NCBI RefSeq assembly: GCF_000255115.2
Contig: NC_018068.1
Span: forward strand, 2,575,977 to 2,639,976
Length of the DNA: 64,000 nucleotides
From: Desulfosporosinus acidiphilus SJ4
Lineage (GTDB): Bacteria > Bacillota > Desulfitobacteriia > Desulfitobacteriales > Desulfitobacteriaceae
Reading direction: 5' to 3'
The translations under genes were made by a program, and so were the position numbers. Positions 51,950 to 59,873 of the stretch are shown here, piece by piece. Numbering within the stretch: position 1 is the stretch's first letter; the number at the start of each line of letters is the position of its first letter. Below the pieces are notes generated by a model, which worked only from the letters and a program-made list of their open reading frames with translations, did no database searches and was not told where the DNA came from.

Positions 51950-52068
51950 CTTCTAAGAGGCGCTGTAATGTCAACAGTAGGGAATGGAGTCCTAAGAACT
52001 GCCAGTAGACTCTACAATCAAGATAACGCCTAAGTATTGGGTCCAACAGGAGAGTTGGATTTTTTTTT
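51950..52068 (+). ncRNA. Candidate structured RNA with its own terminator
   Basis: GGCG (51959-51962) can close with CGCC (52027-52030) around a branched region. Inside, TGGAGTC pairs with GACTCTA and CTGT with ACAG. A textbook terminator follows: TCCAAC-AGGAGA-GTTGGA (52042-52059) with nine T. This could be a riboswitch-like leader or a small RNA. It does not match the riboswitch classes I can recall (T-box, TPP, SAM, lysine, cobalamin, GEMM, M-box, glycine, ZTP). Confidence 0.45.
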
Positions 52069-52073
52069 CGGGC

Positions 52074-52106
52074 AATGTGCCTATTTGACATTTAAATAGG
52101 CACATT
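52074..52106 (+). repeat. Perfect 13-bp inverted repeat after the RNA candidate
   Basis: AATGTGCCTATTT (52074-52086) pairs exactly with 52094-52106 across a 7-base loop. It begins 5 bases after the T-run of the preceding terminator and ends 69 bases before the FolD-like gene, where a control site would be expected. Confidence 0.7.
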
Positions 52107-52174
52107 TCATGGTACTTATTCAGAATATTCAAAATATACTATACTAATTAAAAATATATAAGGGGGAAGCTACT

Positions 52175-52681
52175 TTGGATATTGATATGAATGGATTAGG
52201 ATCTCAGTATATTAAAAGAAGCTTCGAGTCTCTTACTGATGATTTAGAATTCTTATTTGAACGATTAAACGAGCCGGTCTGTTTAGCTGCGGTGTTGATT
52301 GACGGACCTAATACTGCGATTTCCAGAGATCTCCTGCGGAAAACCTGTGACTCATTGCCCATTCGATACTCAGAGTATTTGCTACCTCAAAATATTGGGT
52401 TAGAAAAGGTAGTGACATTAATCGAATCGCTAAATCGTGAAAAATCTATTCATGGGCTGATCGTCGTAGTGCCATCCACTCTTAAGTCCGTGTTAAATCT
52501 ATTATATGACCATATAAGTCCACAAAAAAATATTCAATTGAACGATGAAGATTACCACAAAATAGAAAAGTTTGGCCTTGATCCGCATGAAAAGGATATT
52601 TTAAGCATTCTCATGATGCTCGAAAAAACCTTTTATACTGCCGTCGATCAGATCGCCAAGCAAAAGGGGCATATAAAATAA
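52175..52681 (+). CDS. Orphan protein resembling the N-terminal half of FolD
   Basis: The 168-residue protein resembles the catalytic domain of methylene-tetrahydrofolate dehydrogenase/cyclohydrolase: LAAVLIDGPNTAISRDLLRK, IRYSEYLLPQNIGLEKVVTL (strand-helix with the PxN turn) and LNREKSIHGLIVVVPSTL, matching the usual HGILVQLPL. The catalytic YXXXK Lys and the NADP-binding C-terminal half are absent, so it is unlikely to be an active FolD. It starts at TTG with aagggggaag before. It lies 170 bases before the MetF-Hdr operon, but its A+T-rich composition differs from that operon. A regulatory or folate-binding role is conceivable; the resemblance is weak. Confidence 0.5.
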   Translation: MDIDMNGLGSQYIKRSFESLTDDLEFLFERLNEPVCLAAVLIDGPNTAISRDLLRKTCDSLPIRYSEYLLPQNIGLEKVVTLIESLNREKSIHGLIVVVPSTLKSVLNLLYDHISPQKNIQLNDEDYHKIEKFGLDPHEKDILSILMMLEKTFYTAVDQIAKQKGHIK

Positions 52682-52850
52682 ATTCGCCGGTATCGTTACA
52701 ACAGTTTTGAAAGATTATGGTCATCCAGTTATTGCGCAAGCCAAACTATCTTTGTCTTAATTGGCAGATTTACGGCCTTTTTAGTGTTGGCACGAACCTT
52801 ACTTGGTCAAGATGTCAAGAAGAATTAATAATTGTTTGGGGGTAAAGGAT

Positions 52851-53402
52851 GTGAACGATTTCCTAGAGCTGCTGGAAACGGAGAGCGGTCAGCCTATCAG
52901 ACGCTGTTATCAATGCAAGAAGTGCAGCGGCGGCTGTCCGGTAAGCTCCTACACAGACATCAGACCCCACCAGATGGTGAGGCTGGCCCAGCTGGGGAAG
53001 CAGGAGGAGTTGCTTGCTTCGCCGGGAATCTGGTACTGTACGGGCTGCATGACTTGCCACGCGCGCTGCCCTAATGGCATCAACATATCGGCAATCCTTG
53101 ACGTAGTCAAGGCCCGTGCCTTAAGGGCCGGGGATTTGACCGCTGAAAGCTTACCCTTTTTCCACGACTGCTTCCTGGCTTCAGTTAGACACCACGGCAG
53201 AGTATTTGAGCTGGGCATGGTGGCCGGTTACAAATGGCGCTCCAAGAGATGGACGGACGATAAAGGATTGGGAGCCAGGATGTTCCTTAAAGGGAAGTTG
53301 GCGCTTCTCCCCAACCGCTGCAGCAACAGCCGGCAAATCCGTGAGATTTTCCAGATAGAAGTAGCACTCCGAAAGAAGGAAGGGGGTAAAGACAATGGGT
53401 GA
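52851..53402 (+). CDS. hdrC: HdrC-like iron-sulfur subunit
   Basis: The 183-residue protein has two [4Fe-4S] motifs: CYQCKKCSGGCP (about residue 19) and CTGCMTCHARCP (about 62), the pattern of heterodisulfide reductase subunit C. It carries electrons between HdrA and HdrB. The start is uncertain: GTG 52851 (VNDFLELLETESGQ) matches where relatives begin and has gggggtaaagg before it, whereas ATG 52812 and TTG 52803 lack a site. It is the first gene of hdrC-hdrB-hdrA-mvhD-metV-metF, and its end overlaps hdrB by 8 bases. Confidence 0.9.
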   Translation: MNDFLELLETESGQPIRRCYQCKKCSGGCPVSSYTDIRPHQMVRLAQLGKQEELLASPGIWYCTGCMTCHARCPNGINISAILDVVKARALRAGDLTAESLPFFHDCFLASVRHHGRVFELGMVAGYKWRSKRWTDDKGLGARMFLKGKLALLPNRCSNSRQIREIFQIEVALRKKEGGKDNG

Positions 53403-54267
53403 GCGACTCGGTTACTATCCCGGATGTTCTCTACATACCAGCGCCAGGGAATACGACCTTTCCTGCCGTGCGGTACTTAGAGCCCTTGGCGTGGACTATG
53501 CAGAAATTCCGGACTGGAACTGCTGCGGCGCGAGTTCAGCCCACGGTGCCGGGCATGCCCTCAGCCGGGCCCTACCCCTGCGCAACCTAATGATCGCCGA
53601 GGATGTGGGAGAAGACCTGATTGTACCCTGTGCGGCTTGCTACAGCATCTTGCGCTCCACCTCCGGCTATCTGCAGAAAAAGTCAGCAGAGGCCAGGGAG
53701 CTGCAGGCTAAAGTGGAGCAGGTTCTGGGCAAACCCTACCGGGAAAAGGTCCGGGTAAGCCATCCTTTAGACTTGCTAACCAAGCCGGAAATGCTCAACA
53801 AGATCAAAGGACAGCTGAGTACTTCGCTGAACGGCATTAAACTCGCCCCCTATTACGGCTGTTTCCTGGTCCGGCCGGAAATTGCCGCTTTCGATGACCA
53901 GGAACAGCCTCAGAAGATGGATATTCTACTGCGGGAATTGGGTGCCGAAGTGGTCCGCTGGTCCTATAAAACCGAATGCTGCGGCGGCGGAGTGGGGATT
54001 ACCGAGGGATCAGTGGCGTCTTCCCTGGTGGAGAAGCTGGTCCGCGAGGCCAAGAAGGCGGGCGCGGAAGCTGTGGTTACAGCCTGCCCCCTGTGCCAGG
54101 CTAATCTGGAAGGCAGGCAGACCCAGGGTTTACCTGCTTTCTATTTCACAGAACTGGTGGGCCTGGCTCTGGGGATTTCCGCCAGCAAGCGGTGGTTCAA
54201 GTCCCATCTGGTAGATACAACCCCGGTGTTAAGCAAAGTGCAAGGGGGGATATCCGGTGGCAGATAA
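53395..54267 (+). CDS. hdrB: HdrB-like subunit with two CCG domains
   Basis: The 290-residue protein has two Cys-rich CCG domains: YYPGCSLHTSAREYD with DWNCCGASSAH and CAACYSI, and YYGCFLVRPE with KTECCGGGVGI and CPLCQANLE. In heterodisulfide reductase these bind two noncubane [4Fe-4S] clusters at the active site. In this operon no methanogenic disulfide is expected, so HdrB probably hands electrons to another acceptor or plays a structural role, as proposed for the Moorella MetFV complex. It overlaps hdrC by 8 and hdrA by 11 bases. Confidence 0.93.
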   Translation: MGERLGYYPGCSLHTSAREYDLSCRAVLRALGVDYAEIPDWNCCGASSAHGAGHALSRALPLRNLMIAEDVGEDLIVPCAACYSILRSTSGYLQKKSAEARELQAKVEQVLGKPYREKVRVSHPLDLLTKPEMLNKIKGQLSTSLNGIKLAPYYGCFLVRPEIAAFDDQEQPQKMDILLRELGAEVVRWSYKTECCGGGVGITEGSVASSLVEKLVREAKKAGAEAVVTACPLCQANLEGRQTQGLPAFYFTELVGLALGISASKRWFKSHLVDTTPVLSKVQGGISGGR

Positions 54268-57200
54268 CGTGGTTGGCGCGGTAATGGTGGTTGGAGGAGG
54301 AATTGCCGGCATGCAGTCCGCGCTGGATCTGGCCAATGGGGGATTCTTGGTGCATTTGGTGACTGACGAATCCTCAATCGGCGGCAAAATGGCCCAGTTG
54401 GACAAAACCTTTCCCACCAATGAATGCGCCATGTGTCTCTTAGGACCGAAAATGTCCGACACCTTAAGCCACCCTAATATTCAAATCCATACCTGTTCAA
54501 CTTTGACCAAAGTCGATGGTGACGCAGGTAACTTTAAGGCCACGGTAGCAGAGGCCCCGCGCTACGTCAATATGGCCGAATGTACGGCCTGCGGGGATTG
54601 TGAGCAGGTCTGCCCGGTTGAGGTAGGGGATCGCTTCAACGAGGACTCCATGCAGCGCAAAGCAATTTATAAGCTGTTTCCCCAGGCGGTGCCCAACAAG
54701 TACCTAGTGGAAAAACGCGGCACACCTCCCTGTCGGGGCGCTTGCCCGGCAGGCTGCAACGCCCAGGGTTATGTAGCATTGCTTTCCAAAGGAAAGTTCG
54801 GCGAGGCCTTGGAGGTTATCAGGAGGCGCATGCCCTTTGCCGGGGTTTGCGGACGAATCTGTCACCATCCCTGTGAAGGAGAATGCAACCGCAAGCAGTT
54901 CGATCAGCCCATAGCCATTGCCCAGTTGAAACGCTCTGCGGCGGATTACGGTTGGGCTGAAGCGGCGGAACAGAACCTGTTGGTCAAACCGCCCGCAGAA
55001 TTCTTGGTGGATGAACGAGGAAATCCCTTAAAAACAGCGGTCATCGGGGCAGGTCCCGGCGGCCTGGCAGCAGCCAAGGACCTGGCTGAGCTGGGTTACC
55101 AGGTGACTGTCATTGATGCCCTGCCGGAAGCCGGCGGAATGCTGCGGGCCGGAATTCCCCGCTACCGTCTGCCCGGGGAGATTGTCAGCCGTGAAACCCA
55201 GGCAATCCTAGACCTGGGAGTGACCTTTAGGCCCAATACCAGGGTCGGGGTAGACGTACGCTTTAAGGACTTGCAATCAGAATTTAACGCAGTGCTTGTT
55301 GCAACAGGTTTTCAAAAGGGCCGTTCGCTGCCCATCCCGGGGTGCGAACTCAAGGGAGTAGAACTGGGGGTCGAGTTCCTCCGGGCGGCTGCCTTGGGTG
55401 AAACTCCGGCAGTAGGCAGGAAAACAGTGATTATCGGCGGGGGCAATGTAGCTATAGATACGGCCCGCACCGCACTACGGCTGGGGGCAGAGGAAGTTCA
55501 CCTCTACTGCCTGGAAGATTATGAGCATATGCCGGCTCACCGATGGGAGATCGATGAAGCCGAGGAAGAAGAGGTGCGCGTTCATGCCGGCTGGGGACCC
55601 AAAGAAATCCTTGGCAAAAACGGCGGAGTGATGGGGGCCGTTTTCAAACGCTGTACCCGGGTCTTCGATGAAAATGGACAATTCAATCCGACCTATGATG
55701 AACTGCAAACGGAAACAATCAGTGCCGACTGCGTTGTCCTTTCCATTGGCCAGGCCAGCGACCTGTCCTTCCTGGACGGAACAGGGGTGGAAACCAACCG
55801 GGGCGTGATTAAGGTTGATCAACTGACCTACGCTGCCAATCAAGCAGGGGTGTTCGCCTGCGGGGATATCGTCAGCGGGCCTGCTTCTGTGGTGGCTGCC
55901 GTCGGCGCTGCCCATGAAGCGGCTGAATCCATCCACCGTTTCCTCCAAGGTCAGGATCTCAGGCAGGGCAGGAGTCTGGCGAAATCGGAACCGGTGGGAG
56001 TACCTGAAGGTTTGAAGGTGACGCATGCTGCCCGGCAAAACCAGGCCCAGGCGGATCCCGCCCGGCGGGTCAGGGATTTCACTGAAGTCTATGAAGGCCT
56101 GACCCGGGAGCAGGTCATCAAGGAGGCTAAACGCTGCCTAAACTGCGGGATTTGCTCTGAATGCCTGCAGTGCGTCAAGGCCTGCAAGAAAAGGGCTATT
56201 GACCATTCGGCAGAACCCCAAGTTTATGAATTGGCCGTGGGAGCCGTAATCCTCTCTCCCGGTTACCAGCTGGAATCGGGAAACCTGAGAGGTGAGTACG
56301 GCTACGGCATCTATGAAAACGTTATGACCTCCCTGGAGTATGAACGATTGCTTAGTTCCACCGGGCCTACCCAAGGCCATGTGCTGCGGCCTTCGGATCG
56401 CAAAGCGCCGCAGAAAGTCGCCTTTATCCAATGCGTAGGATCGCGGACCTGTGATAAGGGAACTGAATACTGCTCTTCCATCTGTTGTATGTATTCGACC
56501 AAAGAAGCCATCATCTCCCGTGAACACGATGCCAACATCCAGCCGTCGATTTTCTACCTGGACATGAGGTCCTACGGCAAGAACTTTGACAAGTACGTTA
56601 AATCAGCCAAGAAAAACGGGGTGCGTTATGTGCGCACCATGATCTCCAGCGTCAAGGAAGATCCGGTGAGCGGTAACCTGATCATCAAATACTACCAGGA
56701 TAGTAATATCGTGGAGGAAGAGTTCGAATTGGTGGTTCTGGCTATGGGGGTTAAACCGCCGAAGGCTGCCGGGGAACTGGCCCGTGTCACGGGGATAACC
56801 TTGAATGAATACGGCTTCGCCCATACCAAACCCCTCGACCCAATTCAGACATCAAGACCTGGGATTTTCGTGGCGGGAGCTTTCCAGGGTCCCAGAGATA
56901 TTCCCGAGACCGTGATGAACGCCAGCGCTGCTGCCGCTGCTGCCGGTGCTCTTCTGGCTGACGGACGAAACCAGCTGGTTACTCCCAAGGTCTATCCTCC
57001 GGAACGCGATGTCAGCGAGGAAGAAGCCAAAGTAGGAGTGTTTGTCTGCCACTGCGGCATCAACATCGGTTCCATCGTCGATGTTCCTGGCACTGTAGCC
57101 TATGCCAGGACCCTGCCCGGAGTGGTCCACGCCGAGGAGTTCCTCTACACCTGTTCTCAGGATTCCGTCAAACACATTGAAGACGTAATCAACGAGCAAG

Positions 57201-58726
57201 GGCTTAACCGGGTCGTGGTGGCTTCCTGCACCATCAGGACGCATCAGCCCCTGTTCCGAGAGGCTTTAAGGGAGGCCGGATTAAACCAGTTCCTTTTCGA
57301 AATGGCCAATATTCGGGACCAGTGCTCATGGGTGCACAGGGCCGAACCAAAACGGGCTACGGTTAAAGCCAGGGATTTGGTCCGGGCGGCAGTGGCCAAG
57401 GTCAAGGGCCATGTGCCCCTGCACCTGGAACCGGTTCCGGTAGTCCCCAGGGCTTTGGTTATCGGAGGCGGGATAGCCGGAATGACGGCCTGTCTGACCT
57501 TTGCCGAGCAGGGATTCGAGTCTTACCTGGTGGAACGGGAGCAGATCCTGGGCGGCAGCCTGCGCAGCCTGCGCTTTGGGGAAGACGGCCGGGACGCACA
57601 GGAATATATGCTTGAAATGATCGATAAAGTCCGGTCCAACCCCTTAATTCATGTGTTTACTCAAACGGAACTCCAGGATATTACCGGTCACCAGGGACAC
57701 TTTGTCAGCTCTATGAAGACTGGTGACCTACGCCGGGAGGTGCACCACGGAGTGGTTGTCGTGGCCACCGGCGGGAGGTTGTCGGAAGCAAACCCGGTTT
57801 ACGGAATCAATAAAGACCCCAGAATCATCACCCTGTCAGAGCTGGAAGAAAAACTCCACGCCCTGCAGCAGGTACAGGAAGGTAAGCTGTGGTCAGCCTA
57901 TCAAGAGCAGTTGGGCAAATGGCACGAAGCGGCCATTATCCTCTGCGCCAGCGCCGGGGAGGAGATGCCCTACTGCAGCAGGAGCTGCTGCACCCAAGGC
58001 ATCTCCAACGCCATCAGGCTGAAGCAGCAAAATCCTCAGGGCACGGTCTATGTGCTGCACCGCGAAATCCGCACCTACGGTTTCCTGGAGAGCTACTATA
58101 AGCTAGCCCGAGAAATGGGGATAGTCTTCGTCCGCTACTCCCCGGATAATCTGCCTGCGCCGAATATTGGCACCGAGCTGTCGATTAGGGTGGCAGACCT
58201 GGATTCAGAATTAGAATTTCTGATCAAACCGGACCTCTTGGTCTTGGCGCAGGGTTTTGAAGCGGCCGAGGGCGCTAGGGAACTGGGCACCCTGCTCAAA
58301 GTACCGCTGAATGAAGACAGCTTCTTCATGGAAACCCACGCCAAGCTGGGACCGATGGATTTTCCGGGCTCTGGAATGTTCCTCTGTGGAGCCGCCCACT
58401 CGCCCAAGTTTGTCAGTGAGGCCATCTATCAGGCCCAGGGGGCAGTGGCCCGAGCAGTGACCATCTTGGCTAAGCCCCACCTGATGGTGGGTGGGGTGGT
58501 TGCAAAAGTGGAAGCGGAAAAATGCGCCGCCTGTCTAACCTGCGTCCGAGTTTGCCCCTACAGCGTACCGAAGATCGGGCCTAAAATGGTCGCAGAAATC
58601 GAAACTGTCCAGTGCCACGGTTGCGGCACCTGCGTCGGCGAGTGCCCGGCTAAAGCCATTCAACTCCAGCACTATACCGACGAACAAATGTTGGCCAAAA
58701 TCTCTGCGGTTGGGAGGACTGAGTAA
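54257..58726 (+). CDS. hdrA: Giant HdrA: HdrA split by a GltD/NfnB-like module and fused to a second HdrA
   Basis: This 1,489-residue flavoprotein would be the bifurcating core. Residues 1-150 are an HdrA start (VVGGGIAGMQSALDLA, CTACGDCEQVCP). Residues about 155-600 are a complete NAD(P)H:acceptor module of the GltD/NfnB type: GTPPCRGACPAGCN, CGRICHHPCEGECNR, FAD site AVIGAGPGGLAAA (about 260), NAD(P) site IIGGGNVAIDTARTA (about 393) and FACGDIVSGP. Residues 626-925 resume HdrA (CLNCGICSECLQCVKAC, IQCVGSRTC, CSSICCMYSTKEA). From about 930 a second HdrA begins (VCHCGINIGSIVDV, VIGGGIAGMTACLTFA about 1069, YCSRSCCTQG about 1239) and ends in two clusters (CAACLTCVRVCP about 1423, CHGCGTCVGECP about 1453). 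The start is GTG with ggggggatatcc before it. There is no frameshift. Confidence 0.93.
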   Translation: MADNVVGAVMVVGGGIAGMQSALDLANGGFLVHLVTDESSIGGKMAQLDKTFPTNECAMCLLGPKMSDTLSHPNIQIHTCSTLTKVDGDAGNFKATVAEAPRYVNMAECTACGDCEQVCPVEVGDRFNEDSMQRKAIYKLFPQAVPNKYLVEKRGTPPCRGACPAGCNAQGYVALLSKGKFGEALEVIRRRMPFAGVCGRICHHPCEGECNRKQFDQPIAIAQLKRSAADYGWAEAAEQNLLVKPPAEFLVDERGNPLKTAVIGAGPGGLAAAKDLAELGYQVTVIDALPEAGGMLRAGIPRYRLPGEIVSRETQAILDLGVTFRPNTRVGVDVRFKDLQSEFNAVLVATGFQKGRSLPIPGCELKGVELGVEFLRAAALGETPAVGRKTVIIGGGNVAIDTARTALRLGAEEVHLYCLEDYEHMPAHRWEIDEAEEEEVRVHAGWGPKEILGKNGGVMGAVFKRCTRVFDENGQFNPTYDELQTETISADCVVLSIGQASDLSFLDGTGVETNRGVIKVDQLTYAANQAGVFACGDIVSGPASVVAAVGAAHEAAESIHRFLQGQDLRQGRSLAKSEPVGVPEGLKVTHAARQNQAQADPARRVRDFTEVYEGLTREQVIKEAKRCLNCGICSECLQCVKACKKRAIDHSAEPQVYELAVGAVILSPGYQLESGNLRGEYGYGIYENVMTSLEYERLLSSTGPTQGHVLRPSDRKAPQKVAFIQCVGSRTCDKGTEYCSSICCMYSTKEAIISREHDANIQPSIFYLDMRSYGKNFDKYVKSAKKNGVRYVRTMISSVKEDPVSGNLIIKYYQDSNIVEEEFELVVLAMGVKPPKAAGELARVTGITLNEYGFAHTKPLDPIQTSRPGIFVAGAFQGPRDIPETVMNASAAAAAAGALLADGRNQLVTPKVYPPERDVSEEEAKVGVFVCHCGINIGSIVDVPGTVAYARTLPGVVHAEEFLYTCSQDSVKHIEDVINEQGLNRVVVASCTIRTHQPLFREALREAGLNQFLFEMANIRDQCSWVHRAEPKRATVKARDLVRAAVAKVKGHVPLHLEPVPVVPRALVIGGGIAGMTACLTFAEQGFESYLVEREQILGGSLRSLRFGEDGRDAQEYMLEMIDKVRSNPLIHVFTQTELQDITGHQGHFVSSMKTGDLRREVHHGVVVVATGGRLSEANPVYGINKDPRIITLSELEEKLHALQQVQEGKLWSAYQEQLGKWHEAAIILCASAGEEMPYCSRSCCTQGISNAIRLKQQNPQGTVYVLHREIRTYGFLESYYKLAREMGIVFVRYSPDNLPAPNIGTELSIRVADLDSELEFLIKPDLLVLAQGFEAAEGARELGTLLKVPLNEDSFFMETHAKLGPMDFPGSGMFLCGAAHSPKFVSEAIYQAQGAVARAVTILAKPHLMVGGVVAKVEAEKCAACLTCVRVCPYSVPKIGPKMVAEIETVQCHGCGTCVGECPAKAIQLQHYTDEQMLAKISAVGRTE

Positions 58727-59205
58727 TGGAAAAGCGCGAGAGTGGAAATAAGGAAAGTTTCTATCCCAAAATCATTGCCTTCTGTTGTTACTACTGCGCC
58801 TATTCGGCCGCCGACCTGGCAGGATCGCTGCGCCTGCAGTACCCGCCAACGGTGCGGATGATCGAACAGCCCTGTTCCGGCAAAGTGGATATCCGTCTCC
58901 TGCTGCAGGCCTTTGAGGACGGAGCGGACGGGGTGTATGTGGCGGGTTGCATGGAGGGGGATTGCCATTTTCTCAAAGGCAACATCAGGGCCAAAAAAAG
59001 GGTTAACGCCGCCAAAATAATCCTCGACAAGGTCGGGGTCGGCGGTGAGAGGCTGGAAATGTTCAATCTGTCGGGCTCCATGGGCCCCAGATTTGCTGAA
59101 ATAGCCAATGAGATGACGGAAAGAATTTTAAAGCTCGGTCCCAACCCGCTGAACACAGCCAGGGCTGAGCAGGCTACAAGGGGAGAGGAGGGTGAACCTA
59201 TATGA
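58726..59205 (+). CDS. mvhD: MvhD-like [2Fe-2S] subunit
   Basis: The 159-residue protein has the MvhD/FrhD-type Cys set: FCCYYCAYSAADLAG (about residue 19), EQPCSGKVDIRLL (about 48) and VAGCMEGDCHFLKGN (about 72). In methanogens MvhD links hydrogenase to HdrA; in acetogens it links other oxidoreductases. Its start overlaps the hdrA stop by one base (TAATG), so translation is coupled. The next gene, metV, overlaps its end by 4 bases. Confidence 0.94.
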   Translation: MEKRESGNKESFYPKIIAFCCYYCAYSAADLAGSLRLQYPPTVRMIEQPCSGKVDIRLLLQAFEDGADGVYVAGCMEGDCHFLKGNIRAKKRVNAAKIILDKVGVGGERLEMFNLSGSMGPRFAEIANEMTERILKLGPNPLNTARAEQATRGEEGEPI

Positions 59206-59873
59206 TCGTAGCGGAAGCAAAACCGTTGGAGGAAATCCTGGAGACCCTGCAGGGAATGTCAAAGGTTTTGGTAGTGGGCTGCGGCGGCTGCGTGTCGGTC
59301 TGCCTGGCCGGCGGAGAAAAGGAAGTGGGAATTCTGGCCAGTACCCTGCGCATGAAGCGCGAGCTTATGGGCGACTCACTAGAAACTGTGGAGGAAACCC
59401 TGACCCGCCAGTGCGATCCCGAATACGTGCAGCAGTTGGCCAAAAAGCTGGAAGGTATAGACTGCATCCTTTCTCTGGCCTGCGGAGTGGGTGTACAGTT
59501 TCTAGTGGAACAATTCCCCCAAACCTGGGTGGTTCCGGCTCTGAATACCAAGTTTGCCGGTGCGACCATGGAGCACGGAGTTTGGGAAGAACGCTGCGGG
59601 TTGTGCGGGGAATGTGTGCTAGCCCGGACCGGCGGGGTATGTCCGGTAATCCGCTGCGCCAAGAGCCTCTTAAATGGTCCATGCGGCGGTTCGCAGAATG
59701 GCAAATGCGAAGTGAAGCCCAACGAATGCGCCTGGCAGTTGATTTACAACAGGATGAGCGAGCTGGGCAGGTTGGAATTGCTTCTGGACGTGGCTGGGGC
59801 CAAGGACTGGTCTAAGTCCAGGGACGGCGGTCCCCGCAAAATGGTCAGAGAGGATGTGAAGATCGATGGCTGA
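59202..59873 (+). CDS. metV: MetV-like zinc/iron-sulfur subunit of methylene-THF reductase
   Basis: The 223-residue protein has an N-terminal alpha/beta part with LVVGCGGCVSVCLAGG and DCILSLACGVGVQF, and a C-terminal Cys-rich part with RCGLCGECVLARTGGVCPV, GPCGGSQNGKCEVKP and ECAW. This is the MetF C-terminal-like (MetV) family, required with MetF in acetogens. Start ATG 59202 overlaps mvhD by 4 bases (ATGA), and the end overlaps metF by 8 bases. Confidence 0.92.
   Translation: MIVAEAKPLEEILETLQGMSKVLVVGCGGCVSVCLAGGEKEVGILASTLRMKRELMGDSLETVEETLTRQCDPEYVQQLAKKLEGIDCILSLACGVGVQFLVEQFPQTWVVPALNTKFAGATMEHGVWEERCGLCGECVLARTGGVCPVIRCAKSLLNGPCGGSQNGKCEVKPNECAWQLIYNRMSELGRLELLLDVAGAKDWSKSRDGGPRKMVREDVKIDG

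Noticed and set aside
53882-54214. Plus-strand 110-codon Trp/Arg-rich ORF inside hdrB
   Set aside because: It is an out-of-frame reading of a G+C-rich gene; the same holds for the many long antisense frames in hdrA.
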